A stretch of 64,000 bases of DNA from Pseudomonas monteilii NBRC 103158 = DSM 14164 (GCF_000730605.1 NZ_BBIS01000015.1:46755-110754), one strand, 5' to 3'; numbered from the stretch's first letter, positions 47,926-57,883 are shown. Numbers and translations are program-made. Notes: a model not told the origin generated them from the letters alone.

Positions 47926-47948
47926 CCGTGCCCCGCCATGGCACGGTC
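47924..47948 (+). terminator. Hairpin between pilG and pilH
   Basis: A 9-bp perfect stem (47924-47932 with 47940-47948) and 7-base loop starts inside the pilG stop codon and is followed by TTACTTTCC. It may attenuate transcription so that pilG is made in excess of the downstream genes. Confidence 0.65.
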
Positions 47949-47972
47949 TTACTTTCCTGATGGGGAAACAGC

Positions 47973-48338
47973 ATGGCCCGAGTTCTGATTGTCGACGACT
48001 CGCCGACAGAGATGTACCGCTTGACCGAGTGGCTGGAAAAGCACGGCTACCAGGTGCTCAAGGCCAGCAACGGTGCCGATGGCGTGGCCCTGGCCCGGCA
48101 GGACAAGCCGGACGCGGTGCTGATGGACATCGTCATGCCCGGCATGAACGGCTTTCAGGCCACCCGCCAGCTCAGCAAGGACCCGGAAACCGCCGCCATC
48201 CCCGTGATCGTGGTCACCACCAAGGACCAGGAAACCGACCGCATCTGGGCCACGCGCCAGGGCGCCCGTGACTTCCTGACCAAACCGGTGGAAGAAGACG
48301 CGCTGATCGCCAAGCTCAAAGAAGTGCTGGGGGCTTGA
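47973..48338 (+). CDS. pilH: Twitching motility response regulator PilH
   Basis: 121 residues, CheY-like receiver. Asp52 in VLMDIVMPGMNG is the phosphorylation site, with Asp8/Asp9 and Lys104 (FLTKPV) completing the acid pocket. In P. aeruginosa PilH opposes PilG, affecting pilus retraction and cAMP output. The start at 47973 gives MARVLIVDDSPTEMYRL. It overlaps pilI by 4 bases. Confidence 0.95.
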   Translation: MARVLIVDDSPTEMYRLTEWLEKHGYQVLKASNGADGVALARQDKPDAVLMDIVMPGMNGFQATRQLSKDPETAAIPVIVVTTKDQETDRIWATRQGARDFLTKPVEEDALIAKLKEVLGA

Positions 48339-48889
48339 CCACCCGCCCACAAGGCGCGTCGCTGACCGCCTTCGAGTTGTTGCTGGACATCGACCGGCGC
48401 TGCCGCCTGCTGGTCGCCGACCAGCCCCCGCAGGACAACCGCCTGCAACAGTGGAGCGGTATAGGCTTTCGCATCGCCGGGCAGTGGTTCGTCGCGCCCA
48501 TGGGTGAGGTGGCCGAGGTACTGCGCGAACCGCGCAGCAGCCGCGTCCCGGGTGTGCAACCGTGGGTATGCGGGGTTGCCAATCTGCGTGGCCGGCTGTT
48601 GCCGGTGATGGACCTGAGCAGTTTCTTCGGCCTGGGCCACGCCGCTCCGGGCAAGCAGCGGCGGGTGCTGGTACTGGACCACGACGACCTGTTCGTCGGT
48701 TTGCTGGTGGACGAGGTACTTGGCCTGCAACACTTCGCCCTCGACAGCCTGCAGCTGTCGCCGCCGCAGCCATTGATCCGCGCCGCTGCACGCTTCGTGC
48801 AGGGGCATTTCCCGCGTGAACGCAACTGGGCAATCTTCAGCCCCTTCGCCCTGGCCCAGGCGCCGGGCTTTCTTGATGTGGCGTTATAG
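48335..48889 (+). CDS. pilI: CheW-like adaptor PilI
   Basis: 184 residues. CheW-domain adaptor joining the receptor PilJ to the kinase ChpA. Blocks [48 protein letters not shown] and [14 protein letters not shown] are CheW-like. The start is taken as TTG at 48335, overlapping the pilH stop by 4 bases, since no in-frame ATG precedes the first CheW beta strand. pilJ begins 11 bases after the stop. Confidence 0.9.
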   Translation: MTTRPQGASLTAFELLLDIDRRCRLLVADQPPQDNRLQQWSGIGFRIAGQWFVAPMGEVAEVLREPRSSRVPGVQPWVCGVANLRGRLLPVMDLSSFFGLGHAAPGKQRRVLVLDHDDLFVGLLVDEVLGLQHFALDSLQLSPPQPLIRAAARFVQGHFPRERNWAIFSPFALAQAPGFLDVAL

Positions 48890-48900
48890 GACCTGCGAAC

Positions 48901-50976
48901 GTGAACAAGCCTGCCGCCCCCGTCACAGCCACCACCGTGACCCCACGTACCCGCAGCATCGCGCAGATCACCGTGCTGTTTCTGATCCTGATCCTGTCGA
49001 TCATCCTGCTGTTCGCCAACTTTGCCTACCTGAACACCCAGTCCAACTACGACAAGCAGTACATCGGCCATGCCGGCGAGCTGCGGGTGCTGTCACAGCG
49101 CATTGCCAAGAACGCCACCGAAGCCGCCGCCGGTAAGGCCCTGGCCTTCAAGCTGCTGTCGGATGCACGCAACGACTTCGAGCGGCGCTGGGGCTACCTG
49201 CGCCAGGGTGACAAGTCCACCGGGTTGCCGGCTGCGCCGCCTACGGTGCGAGACGAGATGGAGGCGGTACGCCGCGACTGGGAAAACCTGCGCAAGAACA
49301 CCGACACCATCCTGGCCAGTGAACAGACCGTGCTGTCGCTGCACCAGGTGGCGGCGACGCTGGCCGAAACCGTGCCGCAGTTGCAGGTGGAATATGAAAA
49401 AGTGGTCGAGATTCTGCTGCAAAGCGGCGCTCCGGCCAACCAGGTGGCGGTGGCGCAGCGCCAGCTGTTGCTGGCCGAGCGCATCCTCGGTTCGGTCAAC
49501 ACCGTGCTGGCGGGTGATGATACCGCCGCTCAGGCGGCTGATGCCTTTGGCCGCGATGCCGGGCGCTTTGGTCAGGTGCTGGAGGGGATGCTCAGTGGTA
49601 ACGCGGCCATCCAGGTAACCCGTGTCGAGGACGCCGACGCCCGTGCGCGGCTGGCCGAAATCGCCGAACTGTTCCAGTTCGTCGCGGGTTCGGTCGACGA
49701 AATTCTCGAAACCTCGCCCGAACTGTTCCGCGTGCGTGAGGCTGCGGGCAACATTTTCAGCCTGTCGCAAACCCTGCTGGACGAGGCATCCCACCTGGCC
49801 AATGGTTTCGAGAACCTGGCCGGTGGGCGCACCCTCGATACCGTTGGCGGCTATGCCTTGGGCCTGCTGGCGCTGGCTTCGATCATCCTCATCGGCCTGG
49901 TCATGGTGCGCACCACCAACCGTCAGTTGCGCGAAACCGCGGAAAAGAACGAACGCAACCAGCAGGCAATCATGCGTCTGCTGGATGAAATCGAAGAGCT
50001 GGCCGACGGCGACCTGACCGTGACCGTATCGGTGACCGAAGACTTCACTGGCGCCATTGCTGACTCGATCAACTATTCCGTGGACCAGCTGCGCGACCTG
50101 GTCGCTACCATCAACCATAGCGCCGTGCAGGTTGCCGCTGCCGTACAGGACACCCAGAACACCGCCCGCCAGCTGGCGAAGGCTTCCGAACACCAGGCCG
50201 AGCAGATCAGCGAGGCCTCCGAGGCGGTCGGCGACATGGTCGAGTCGATCGACCGGGTTTCGGCGCATGCCTACGAATCGGCCAAGGTGGCCGAGCGCTC
50301 GGTAGCCATTGCCAACAAGGGCAACGAGGTGGTGCATAACACCATCAACGGCATGGACAACATTCGCGAGCAGATCCAGGACACCGCCAAGCGGATCAAA
50401 CGCCTGGGCGAGTCCTCTCAGGAAATCGGCGACATCGTCAGCCTGATCGACGACATTGCCGACCAGACCAACATCCTTGCCCTCAACGCGGCGATCCAGG
50501 CCTCGCTGGCCGGCGAGGCTGGCCGTGGTTTTGCCGTGGTGGCCGACGAAGTGCAGCGCCTGGCAGAGCGCTCGTCGTCGGCCACCCGGCAGATCGAGGC
50601 GCTGGTGCGTACCATTCAGGCCGACACCAACGAGGCAGTCATCTCCATGGAGCAGACCACCGCCGAAGTGGTGCGTGGCGCTCGCCTGGCGCAGGATGCC
50701 GGGGTGGCGCTGGCCGAGATCGAAGGGGTATCGCAGAACCTGGCCGATCTTATCCACAGCATTTCTGACGCTGCCCAGTTGCAGACCTCGTCGGCCGGGC
50801 AGATTTCCCACACCATGGCGGTGATCCAGCAGATTACCGCACAAACCTCCGCCGGCTCCGGTGCCACCGCCGACAGCATCCGCCACTTGGCCCGCATGGC
50901 CAGCGAGATGCGCCGTTCGGTGTCCGGTTTCACCCTGCCGCCACCTGCACAAAGCCCCACCGATGCGCCGCGCTGA
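48901..50976 (+). CDS. pilJ: Chemoreceptor PilJ for the pilus chemosensory system
   Basis: 691 residues from the GTG at 48901. First membrane helix ([22 protein letters not shown], about 22-43), a large periplasmic region with tandem helical PilJ-type modules, second membrane helix ([17 protein letters not shown], about 320-336), HAMP, and a signalling domain whose tip reads [30 protein letters not shown]. The tip has [10 protein letters not shown] rather than the [10 protein letters not shown] of the two chemoreceptors at 16835-20841, as expected for a dedicated array. It feeds ChpA through PilI and ChpC. Confidence 0.95.
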   Translation: MNKPAAPVTATTVTPRTRSIAQITVLFLILILSIILLFANFAYLNTQSNYDKQYIGHAGELRVLSQRIAKNATEAAAGKALAFKLLSDARNDFERRWGYLRQGDKSTGLPAAPPTVRDEMEAVRRDWENLRKNTDTILASEQTVLSLHQVAATLAETVPQLQVEYEKVVEILLQSGAPANQVAVAQRQLLLAERILGSVNTVLAGDDTAAQAADAFGRDAGRFGQVLEGMLSGNAAIQVTRVEDADARARLAEIAELFQFVAGSVDEILETSPELFRVREAAGNIFSLSQTLLDEASHLANGFENLAGGRTLDTVGGYALGLLALASIILIGLVMVRTTNRQLRETAEKNERNQQAIMRLLDEIEELADGDLTVTVSVTEDFTGAIADSINYSVDQLRDLVATINHSAVQVAAAVQDTQNTARQLAKASEHQAEQISEASEAVGDMVESIDRVSAHAYESAKVAERSVAIANKGNEVVHNTINGMDNIREQIQDTAKRIKRLGESSQEIGDIVSLIDDIADQTNILALNAAIQASLAGEAGRGFAVVADEVQRLAERSSSATRQIEALVRTIQADTNEAVISMEQTTAEVVRGARLAQDAGVALAEIEGVSQNLADLIHSISDAAQLQTSSAGQISHTMAVIQQITAQTSAGSGATADSIRHLARMASEMRRSVSGFTLPPPAQSPTDAPR

Positions 50977-50985
50977 GGAGTGCCC

Positions 50986-53900
50986 ATGGCTTCTGCTGCT
51001 GTAAGTCCCGAGCGCCACGACACGGTAGCGCTGGCCTGGACCAAGGCTGCCATCCTCGACTGCCTGGGCCAGGCGCGCCAGGCGCTGGAGCGTTTTGCCG
51101 GCGAACCGGGCGACCTGTCGATGCTGGCCTTCGTGGTCGACAACCTGCATCAGGTACATGGTTGCCTGCGCATGCTTGAACTGCGCGGAGCGACGCGCCT
51201 GGCCGAAGAGCTGGAACTGTTCGCCAAGGCGCTGGCCGACGGCCAGGTCAGCCCACGGGGCGATTGCCTGGGGGCGTTGTTCCGTGGCCTGGAGCAATTG
51301 CCCTCGTACCTTGAGCGCTTGCGCGGTGCCCGCCACGATCTGCCCTTGGTGATGCTGCCGCTGCTCAATCAGTTACGTGCCTGCCGAGGTATCGAGCCCT
51401 TGGCCCAAGCCAGCCTGATCAGCGGTGCAGCACAGCGTTTTGCCGGCGCCGACGACCTGGCCAACCTTGACCTGTCGTTGGGCAATTGGCGTGAACAATT
51501 GCAGGCCGGGCCGGGCCGCGATGCCCTGCGCTCGGTGGTGACCGCGCTGTGCGACGACCTGATGCGCATCAAGGAGCGCCTAGACCAGTTCGTGCGCAGC
51601 GACCGCCAGCACAGCGAGCAGCTCGATGCCCTGCTGGCGCCGCTGCGCCATGTGGCCGATACCCTGGCTGTGCTGGGCTTCCAGCAACCACGGCGGGTCA
51701 TCATCGACCAGGTGCTGGCGCTGCAGGCCCTGGCCCAGGGCGAGCGCGTGGTGGACGACGCGGTACTGATGGATGTGGCGGGCGCCTTGCTGTACGTGGA
51801 GGCTTCGCTGAACGGCATGGTCGGTCCGCTGGAAGAAAACGGGCAGGGCGGGCTGCCAGGCTCGGACCTGGCCGAGATACGCCAACTGGTGCTGAACGAA
51901 TCGCTGAACGTACTGCAGCAGGCCAAGGACCTGATCGGCGACTACCTGGAGTCCGACTGGCCGCGCCAACGCCTGCAACCGTTGCCGGGGCTGTTGCAGC
52001 AGATTCGCGGCGCGCTGGCCATGTTGATGCTGCCCGCCGTAGCCGAGCTGTTCGCCGGCTGCGCCAGCTATGTGCAGCGCTGGTTGCAGCACCTGGATGT
52101 AGAGCCGCCCGCCGATGAGCTGGCCCACTTGGGTGAGGCCATGAGTGCCGCTGAATGCTACCTGCAATGGCGGGTGGCCGACCCGCTGGCGGATGCTCAG
52201 CCGTTCATCGACATGGCCCGTGCAAGCCTGGCAGCGCTGGGCGTGTATTGTGCGCAGGCCGACACCCGTGCAGGCCTGGATGCCAATGGCGACGGCATCG
52301 ATGACGAGTTGCGCGAGGTGTTTCTCGATGAAGCCGGCGAGTTGCTGCCGGAGATCGAGCGGCACTGGCTGCGCTGGCGTGCCGACAACCAGCAGCGCGA
52401 GGCGCTGGGGGAAGTGCGCCGTGCGCTGCATACGCTCAAGGGCAGCGGCCGCATGGTGCATGCCGAAGCGGTGGCCGAGCTGGCCTGGGGCGCCGAGCAC
52501 CTGCTGAACCGGGTGCTGGAGGGCCGTAGCGTGCTGAGCCCGGAAGGCGTGGTGGCCCTGCAGCAAGTGTTCGTCCACCTACCCGATTTGCTGGCCGACT
52601 TTGCGGCTGGCCAATTGCCGCAACTGACCGAAATCGAACAGTTGGCTGGGCACCTGCATGCCCTGGCAGAAAACGACGCACCGGGTGCTGCCGATATCGA
52701 TGGCCTCGACCCGCAGCTGCTGGATATTTTCCGCACGGAGGCGCAAGGCCACCTGGCCAGCCTCGATGTATTTCTGCAGGGCGCAGACGGCCACGATACG
52801 CCGGTCAGCGATGGCCTGCAGCGCGCCTTGCATACGCTCAAGGGTAGTGCTGCCATGGCCGGGGTGATGCCGGTCGCCGAGCTGGCCACTGCCTTCGACC
52901 GCCTGGCCCGTGAGTACAAGGGCCACCAACTCCCCCTGCAAATGGCCGAGATCGAATGTCTGGAAGCCGCACGCTCGCTGTTCCACCTGGGCCTGGCGCA
53001 ACTCGACAGCACTCCGTTGGCCGCCATCGCTGGTGCTGCGGAGCTGATCGAACAGGTTGGCCAGGCCGTAGACGCACGCCTGGCCAGCTTGCATGACGAC
53101 CCGCAGCATGTCCGGCGCGGCAAGCGCGATCCGCAGTTGGTCGCCAGTTTCCTGGCCCAGGCCATGGATATCCTGCTCGATGCCGAGGCGTTGCTGTCGC
53201 GCTGGCAGCAACAGCCTGGGCAGCGTGATGCGCTGGACACCCTGCTCGACCAGCTGACCACCCTGGGCCACGCCGCGCACCTGGCCGACATGTGGCAGAT
53301 GGATGATGTGTGCGAGGCCTTGCTGGACCTGTATGGCGCCGTGGAAGAGGGCAGCCTGCCTGCCAATGCACGCTTCTTCGCCCATGCCCGGCGCGCCCAT
53401 GAAGCCCTGCTGGACATGCTCGATGAAGTGGCGGCCGGGCAGGACGTCGCGCCACGGTCAGAAACGGTCGACGGTCTACGCAACTTGCTGGACCAAGCCT
53501 TGGCGCCAGAGGCCACTGGCCTGGTGGGCATCGACACGGTCACGCCGTTGCACCCGGACATGGACGTGGCCGATACCCTGGGCCTGGGGCTGCCCCATCA
53601 GCCGCAGCTGCCTGACGTGACCGAGCCTTTGGTTGAGGAACCGGAAAGCCCAGGCGAAGAGCTGCTGGAAGTGTTCCTCGAAGAAAGCTCGGACATCGTC
53701 GAAAGCGCCGCCGCAGCCTTGGCGCGCTGGCAGGCCGACCCGCGCAGCAGCGTCGAGGTAGACAACCTGATGCGCGACCTGCACACCCTCAAGGGTGTGG
53801 CGCGCATGGTCGAAATTGCCCCCATTGGTGACCTGGCTCACGAACTGGAGTTCCTGTACGAACTGCTGGCTGCCGGCCGCTTGCCGCCGAGCGCGCCTTT

Positions 53901-55935
53901 GTTCGCGCTGTTGCAGAACTGCCACGACCGATTGGCGCACATGCTCGATGCCGTGCGCCTGGGGCAGCCACTGCATGCCGCCACGGCGCTGATCGACTAT
54001 ATCCGCAACTTCAGCAGCGCGGCCCTGACCGACAGTGCTGCCGGCCAGGGGCCGGTCGAAGCCGCCGCTAGCGAGGTGCCGACAGCAGCGCCAGAGCGGG
54101 CGCCAGGCGACATGGTCAAGGTCGATGCCGAGTTGCTCGACGACCTGGGTAACCTGGCGGGTGAGCATTCGATCATTCGTGGGCGCATCGAGCAGCAAGT
54201 CAACGATGCACAGTTCACCCTCAACGAGATGGAAACCACCCTTGAGCGCATGCGCGACCAGCTGTTGCGCCTGGACATCGAGACCCAAGGGCGAATCTCC
54301 AGCCGCCAGCAGTTCGAAGGCGATGCCTATGATGATTTCGACCCGCTGGAAATGGACCGCCATTCACAGTTGCAGCAGTTGTCGCGGGCCTTGTTCGAGT
54401 CCGCCTCGGACTTGCTCGACCTGAAGGAAACCCTGGCTCAGCGTGCCCAGGAGGCCTACAGCCTGCTGCAGCAGCAGGCGCGGGTGAACAGCCAGTTGCA
54501 GGAAGGCTTGACCGCAACCTTGATGGTGCCGTTCGAGCGCCTTGTGCCGCGCTTGCAGCGCGTGGTGCGGCAGGTGGCCAGCGAGCTGGGCAAGCAGGTC
54601 GAACTGGTGGTCGGCAACGCCGAAGGTGAACTGGACCGCAGTGTGCTTGAGCGCATGGTGGCACCGCTTGAGCACATGCTGCGCAACGCCGTCGACCATG
54701 GCCTGGAAAGCCGCGAAGCACGCCTGGCCGCCGGCAAACCGGAGCAGGGCACCATCCACCTGAATTTGCTGCACGAAGGCGCCGATATCGTGATCGAAAT
54801 GACCGACGACGGTGCTGGCGTTCCGCTTGAGGCGGTGCGGCGCAAGGCCATCAAGCGCGGCTTGCTGGACCCGCAGGCGCAGTTGAGCGATCACGAGATC
54901 CTGCAGTTCATCCTGCGCCCGGGTTTTTCCACCGCCGAGAAGATCACCCAGATCTCCGGGCGCGGCCTGGGCATGGACGTGGTGCACGAGGAGGTCAAGC
55001 AACTGGGGGGCTCGATGAGCATCGAGTCCGCTCAGGGCAAGGGCGCGCGCTTCCTGATCCGCTTGCCGTTCACCGTGTCGATCAACCGGGCACTGATGGT
55101 GCACCTGGGTGAGGAGCAGTACGCCATCCCGCTCAATACCATCGAGGGCATCGTCCGTGTGCCGCCGGCAGAGCTGGCGGCGTGCTATCAACTGGACCCG
55201 CCCCGCTATGTTTATGCCGGCCATGAATACGAGCTGCGTTACCTGGGCGAGTTGCTGCAAGGCCTGCCGCGCCCGGCCTTGCTGGGGCAGAGTGTGCCGT
55301 TGCCAGTGCTGCTGGTGCATGCCAAGGAGCAATCGTTCGCCATTCAAGCCGATAGCCTGTCGCCCAGCCGCGAAATCGTGGTGAAGAGCCTGGGGCCGCA
55401 GTTTGCTGCCGTTGCCGGGCTGTCGGGGGCGACGCTGCTGGGCGATGGCCGGGTCGTGCTGATTCTCGACCTGCTTGGCCAGCTGCGCGGCCAGCAGCGG
55501 CGCCTGGCTCGTTTGCCCGGTGGCGGCACCCCACGCCAGTTGCTCGGCCCGGTGCCGCGCCGCGCATTGTTGGTGATGGTGGTGGACGACTCGGTGACTG
55601 TGCGCAAGGTTACCAGTCGCTTGCTGGAACGCCACGGCATGAGCGTGCTGACGGCCAAGGACGGGGTCGATGCCATGGCCTTGCTGGAAGAGCACCGTCC
55701 GGACGTGTTGCTGCTGGATATCGAGATGCCGCGCATGGACGGGTTCGAGGTGGCCACTCGCATTCGCCGTGACGCGCGGCTGAAAGACCTGCCGATCATC
55801 ATGATTACCTCGCGTACCGGGCAGAAGCACCGGGACCGCGCCATGGCCATCGGCGTCAACGAATACCTGGGCAAGCCGTATCAGGAGTCGTTGTTGCTGC
55901 AGAGCATTGCACACTGGAGCCAGCCTCATGCTTGA
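50986..55935 (+). CDS. chpA: Hybrid chemotaxis histidine kinase ChpA/PilL
   Basis: 1649 residues from the ATG at 50986, preceded by GAGGAG. CheA-type kinase with several Hpt domains. Conserved phospho-His sites are His482 and His616 (both HTLKGS), His933 (HTLKGV) and a divergent His55 (HQVHG). At least one more Hpt-like segment lacks a His (about 337, QQIRGALAML). Then come the dimer region, the ATPase domain (N-box HMLRNAVDHGLE about 1229; MTDDGAGVPL about 1271; GRGLGMDVV), a CheW-like domain (about 1358-1500) and a receiver with Asp1578 (LLLDIEMPRMDGFE). It is shorter than the roughly 2470-residue P. aeruginosa ChpA, which carries more Hpt-like domains. It overlaps chpC by 8 bases. Confidence 0.94.
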   Translation: MASAAVSPERHDTVALAWTKAAILDCLGQARQALERFAGEPGDLSMLAFVVDNLHQVHGCLRMLELRGATRLAEELELFAKALADGQVSPRGDCLGALFRGLEQLPSYLERLRGARHDLPLVMLPLLNQLRACRGIEPLAQASLISGAAQRFAGADDLANLDLSLGNWREQLQAGPGRDALRSVVTALCDDLMRIKERLDQFVRSDRQHSEQLDALLAPLRHVADTLAVLGFQQPRRVIIDQVLALQALAQGERVVDDAVLMDVAGALLYVEASLNGMVGPLEENGQGGLPGSDLAEIRQLVLNESLNVLQQAKDLIGDYLESDWPRQRLQPLPGLLQQIRGALAMLMLPAVAELFAGCASYVQRWLQHLDVEPPADELAHLGEAMSAAECYLQWRVADPLADAQPFIDMARASLAALGVYCAQADTRAGLDANGDGIDDELREVFLDEAGELLPEIERHWLRWRADNQQREALGEVRRALHTLKGSGRMVHAEAVAELAWGAEHLLNRVLEGRSVLSPEGVVALQQVFVHLPDLLADFAAGQLPQLTEIEQLAGHLHALAENDAPGAADIDGLDPQLLDIFRTEAQGHLASLDVFLQGADGHDTPVSDGLQRALHTLKGSAAMAGVMPVAELATAFDRLAREYKGHQLPLQMAEIECLEAARSLFHLGLAQLDSTPLAAIAGAAELIEQVGQAVDARLASLHDDPQHVRRGKRDPQLVASFLAQAMDILLDAEALLSRWQQQPGQRDALDTLLDQLTTLGHAAHLADMWQMDDVCEALLDLYGAVEEGSLPANARFFAHARRAHEALLDMLDEVAAGQDVAPRSETVDGLRNLLDQALAPEATGLVGIDTVTPLHPDMDVADTLGLGLPHQPQLPDVTEPLVEEPESPGEELLEVFLEESSDIVESAAAALARWQADPRSSVEVDNLMRDLHTLKGVARMVEIAPIGDLAHELEFLYELLAAGRLPPSAPLFALLQNCHDRLAHMLDAVRLGQPLHAATALIDYIRNFSSAALTDSAAGQGPVEAAASEVPTAAPERAPGDMVKVDAELLDDLGNLAGEHSIIRGRIEQQVNDAQFTLNEMETTLERMRDQLLRLDIETQGRISSRQQFEGDAYDDFDPLEMDRHSQLQQLSRALFESASDLLDLKETLAQRAQEAYSLLQQQARVNSQLQEGLTATLMVPFERLVPRLQRVVRQVASELGKQVELVVGNAEGELDRSVLERMVAPLEHMLRNAVDHGLESREARLAAGKPEQGTIHLNLLHEGADIVIEMTDDGAGVPLEAVRRKAIKRGLLDPQAQLSDHEILQFILRPGFSTAEKITQISGRGLGMDVVHEEVKQLGGSMSIESAQGKGARFLIRLPFTVSINRALMVHLGEEQYAIPLNTIEGIVRVPPAELAACYQLDPPRYVYAGHEYELRYLGELLQGLPRPALLGQSVPLPVLLVHAKEQSFAIQADSLSPSREIVVKSLGPQFAAVAGLSGATLLGDGRVVLILDLLGQLRGQQRRLARLPGGGTPRQLLGPVPRRALLVMVVDDSVTVRKVTSRLLERHGMSVLTAKDGVDAMALLEEHRPDVLLLDIEMPRMDGFEVATRIRRDARLKDLPIIMITSRTGQKHRDRAMAIGVNEYLGKPYQESLLLQSIAHWSQPHA

Positions 55936-56401
55936 ACTGATTGCCGGCCAGCGCAGCAGCCTGACCGGGCTGTTGCTGCCCTTGGGCGACCGCACCCTGG
56001 TATTGCCCAACGTGGCGGTGGCCGAGTTGAGCGGCCAGCGCAATTTGGTGTGCCAACGCGGTGAGCCGGCCTGGCACCTGGGCTGGATCGACTGGAGAAA
56101 GCAGCGCCTGCCGCTGATCGGGTTCGAAGCGGCGTGTGGTGGCGAGACGCCGTGCGGCGAGCGGGCGCGGGTTGTGGTGCTCAATGCTTTGGGCGACACC
56201 GGCCTGCGCTATTTGGCGCTGTTGCTGCAGGACATTCCGCGTTCGTGCAAGCTCGACAGCCAGCTGAATTATGTGGATGTGGCGCTGGGGCGCCTGGAGC
56301 TGGCGGCGGTGCAGGTGGGCGAGCAGGTGGCGCGGGTGCCTGACCTGGCCGGGCTGGAAAGGCTGGTGCGTGACGCGGAACTGCAACCTGAGTTTGGGTA
56401 A
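55928..56401 (+). CDS. chpC: CheW-like adaptor ChpC
   Basis: 157 residues. Second CheW-type adaptor of the cluster: TGLLLPLGDRTLVLPNVAVAELSGQ, GWIDWRKQRLPLIGFEAACG and LDSQLNYVDVALGRLELAAVQVGEQVARVPDLAGLERLV. It is divergent from CheW, and the position right after chpA with an 8-base overlap supports ChpC. P. aeruginosa has chpB (methylesterase) between chpA and chpC; no chpB is present here. Confidence 0.85.
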   Translation: MLELIAGQRSSLTGLLLPLGDRTLVLPNVAVAELSGQRNLVCQRGEPAWHLGWIDWRKQRLPLIGFEAACGGETPCGERARVVVLNALGDTGLRYLALLLQDIPRSCKLDSQLNYVDVALGRLELAAVQVGEQVARVPDLAGLERLVRDAELQPEFG

Positions 56402-56462
56402 GATTCAGGGCCGTCACTGACGGAATGAGGAACCCAGCCCACCTCAGGAGGTCTGTGTTTGC

Positions 56463-57080
56463 ATGTATTACGGTGAACGCTTCAACGCCTGGACCCACCT
56501 GGTCGGTGCTGTCCTGGCCTGTATCGGTGCCATCTGGCTGATCGTGGTCGCGGGCCTGCAAGGCGACCCGTGGAAGATTGTCAGTTTCTCCATCTACGGC
56601 AGCACGCTGCTGTTGCTGTACAGCATCTCCACCCTGTACCACAGCACCCGCGGGCGGGCGAAGGTGATCATGCGCAAGCTCGATCACCTGTCGATCTACC
56701 TGCTGATCGCTGGCAGCTACACACCCTTCTGCCTGGTCAGCCTGCGCGGCCCCTGGGGCTGGAGCCTGTTTGGCGTGGTCTGGGGGCTGGCGGTAATCGG
56801 CATGCTGCAAGAGATCAAACCGCGCTCCGAGGCGCGGGTTCTGTCGATCATCATCTATGCGGTGATGGGCTGGATCGTGCTGGTGGCGGTCAAGCCATTG
56901 CTCCACTCGCTGGGCACTGCCGGTTTTGCCTGGCTGGCTGCCGGCGGGGTGTTCTACACCGTCGGCATCATCTTCTTCGCCTTGGATAGCCGCTTGCGCC
57001 ATGGGCACGGCATCTGGCACCTGTTCGTGATCGCCGGCAGCCTCATGCACTTCGTGGCGGTGTCGTTCTACGTACGCTAG
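56463..57080 (+). CDS. PAQR/hemolysin III family membrane protein
   Basis: 205 residues with seven predicted membrane helices. The metal-site motifs of the PAQR (hemolysin III, TrhA) family are clear: STLYHS (early His), KLDHLSIYLLIAGSYTPF (Asp-His) and HGIWHLFVIAGSLMHF (two late His). It starts YGERFNAWTHLVGA, as in bacterial members, which have been tied to membrane lipid homeostasis. Despite the old name, haemolysis is not expected. It abuts the convergent rsmE with no base between the stops. Confidence 0.93.
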   Translation: MYYGERFNAWTHLVGAVLACIGAIWLIVVAGLQGDPWKIVSFSIYGSTLLLLYSISTLYHSTRGRAKVIMRKLDHLSIYLLIAGSYTPFCLVSLRGPWGWSLFGVVWGLAVIGMLQEIKPRSEARVLSIIIYAVMGWIVLVAVKPLLHSLGTAGFAWLAAGGVFYTVGIIFFALDSRLRHGHGIWHLFVIAGSLMHFVAVSFYVR

Positions 57081-57800
57081 TTAAAAATCGCCCCAAAGCT
57101 GTTGTGCCACCGACAGCGCCACCACTGGCGCGGTCTCGGTGCGTAGCACCCGTGGGCCGAGGCGTGCGGCATGAAAGCCGGATGCTTTGGCGTGCTCGAC
57201 TTCGCCTTCGCTCAGGCCGCCTTCGGGGCCGATCAGGAAGGCCAGGTTGGCAGGCTTGTCGTGGCTGGTGAGCGGCTCGGCCACCGGGTGCAGTACCAGT
57301 TTCAGGTCGGCCTTGGTGCTGTTCAGCCACTCGGCCAGCGTGATCGGCGGGTGAATGACGGGCAAGGTCGAGCGACCGCATTGTTCACAAGCGCTGATTG
57401 CCACTTGGCGCCAGTGGGTCAGGCGTTTGTCGGCGCGTTCGTCCTTCAGCCGCACTTCGCAGCGCTCGCTGACGATCGGGGTGATTTCGTTGGCGCCCAG
57501 TTCGGTGGCTTTCTGGATCGCCCAGTCCATGCGCTCGCCACGGGACAGGCCCTGGCCGAGGTGTACATGCAGTGGCGAATCGGCCTGGCCAGGCAGTGCC
57601 TGGTCGAGGTTGACGCGTACGGTTTTCTTGCCCACTTCGAGCAACTGGCCGAGGTATTCCTGGCCGCTGCCGTCGAACAGCTGCACGGCGTCGCCGGGGG
57701 CCATGCGCAGTACGCGGCCGATGTAGTGGGCCTGGGCTTCGGGCAGGTCGTGCTCGCCAAGGCTCAGGGGGGCGTCGATGAAGAAGCGGGACAGTCTCAT
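57081..57800 (-). CDS. rsmE: 16S rRNA (uracil-1498-N3)-methyltransferase RsmE
   Basis: 239 residues from the ATG at 57800. Canonical RsmE: PUA-like start MRLSRFFIDAPLSLGEHDLPEAQAHYIGRVLRM, LGQGLSRGERMDWAIQKATELGANEITPI, IGPEGGLSEGEVEHA, and the SAM-knot LGPRVLRTETAPVVAL. A second, divergent copy lies at 20942-21649. The next gene upstream on this strand is bioA, with a REP element in between. Confidence 0.96.
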   Translation of the reverse strand: MRLSRFFIDAPLSLGEHDLPEAQAHYIGRVLRMAPGDAVQLFDGSGQEYLGQLLEVGKKTVRVNLDQALPGQADSPLHVHLGQGLSRGERMDWAIQKATELGANEITPIVSERCEVRLKDERADKRLTHWRQVAISACEQCGRSTLPVIHPPITLAEWLNSTKADLKLVLHPVAEPLTSHDKPANLAFLIGPEGGLSEGEVEHAKASGFHAARLGPRVLRTETAPVVALSVAQQLWGDF

Positions 57801-57832
57801 GGATTTGCTCGGTAGAAGAGAGACGCAGATCC

Positions 57833-57883
57833 CCTGTGGGAGCGGGCATGCCCGCGAAGCAGGCAGCGCGCTCGCTCCCACAG
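57833..57883. repeat. REP element between rsmE and bioA
   Basis: One 27-base P. putida REP arm (57833-57859, with CCTGTGGGAGCGGGCATGC core) and a shorter inverted partner (57870-57883), so the pair is asymmetric and partly eroded. Confidence 0.85.

Noticed and set aside
49093..51336. 747-residue open frame opposite pilJ and the start of chpA
   Set aside because: Spans two real genes in antisense and has a shadow-type composition.
54364..56199. 611-residue open frame opposite chpA/chpC
   Set aside because: Antisense shadow; the sense strand carries the kinase, CheW and receiver motifs.
56463..57080. Haemolysin toxin
   Set aside because: The hemolysin III label is historical; the sequence is a PAQR-type seven-helix membrane protein with metal-site His and Asp residues.
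33455..57883. Recurrent 27-34 base repeats, considered as a CRISPR array
   Set aside because: They occur singly or as inverted pairs between genes, far apart and with palindromic cores; this is REP organisation, not direct repeats with spacers.
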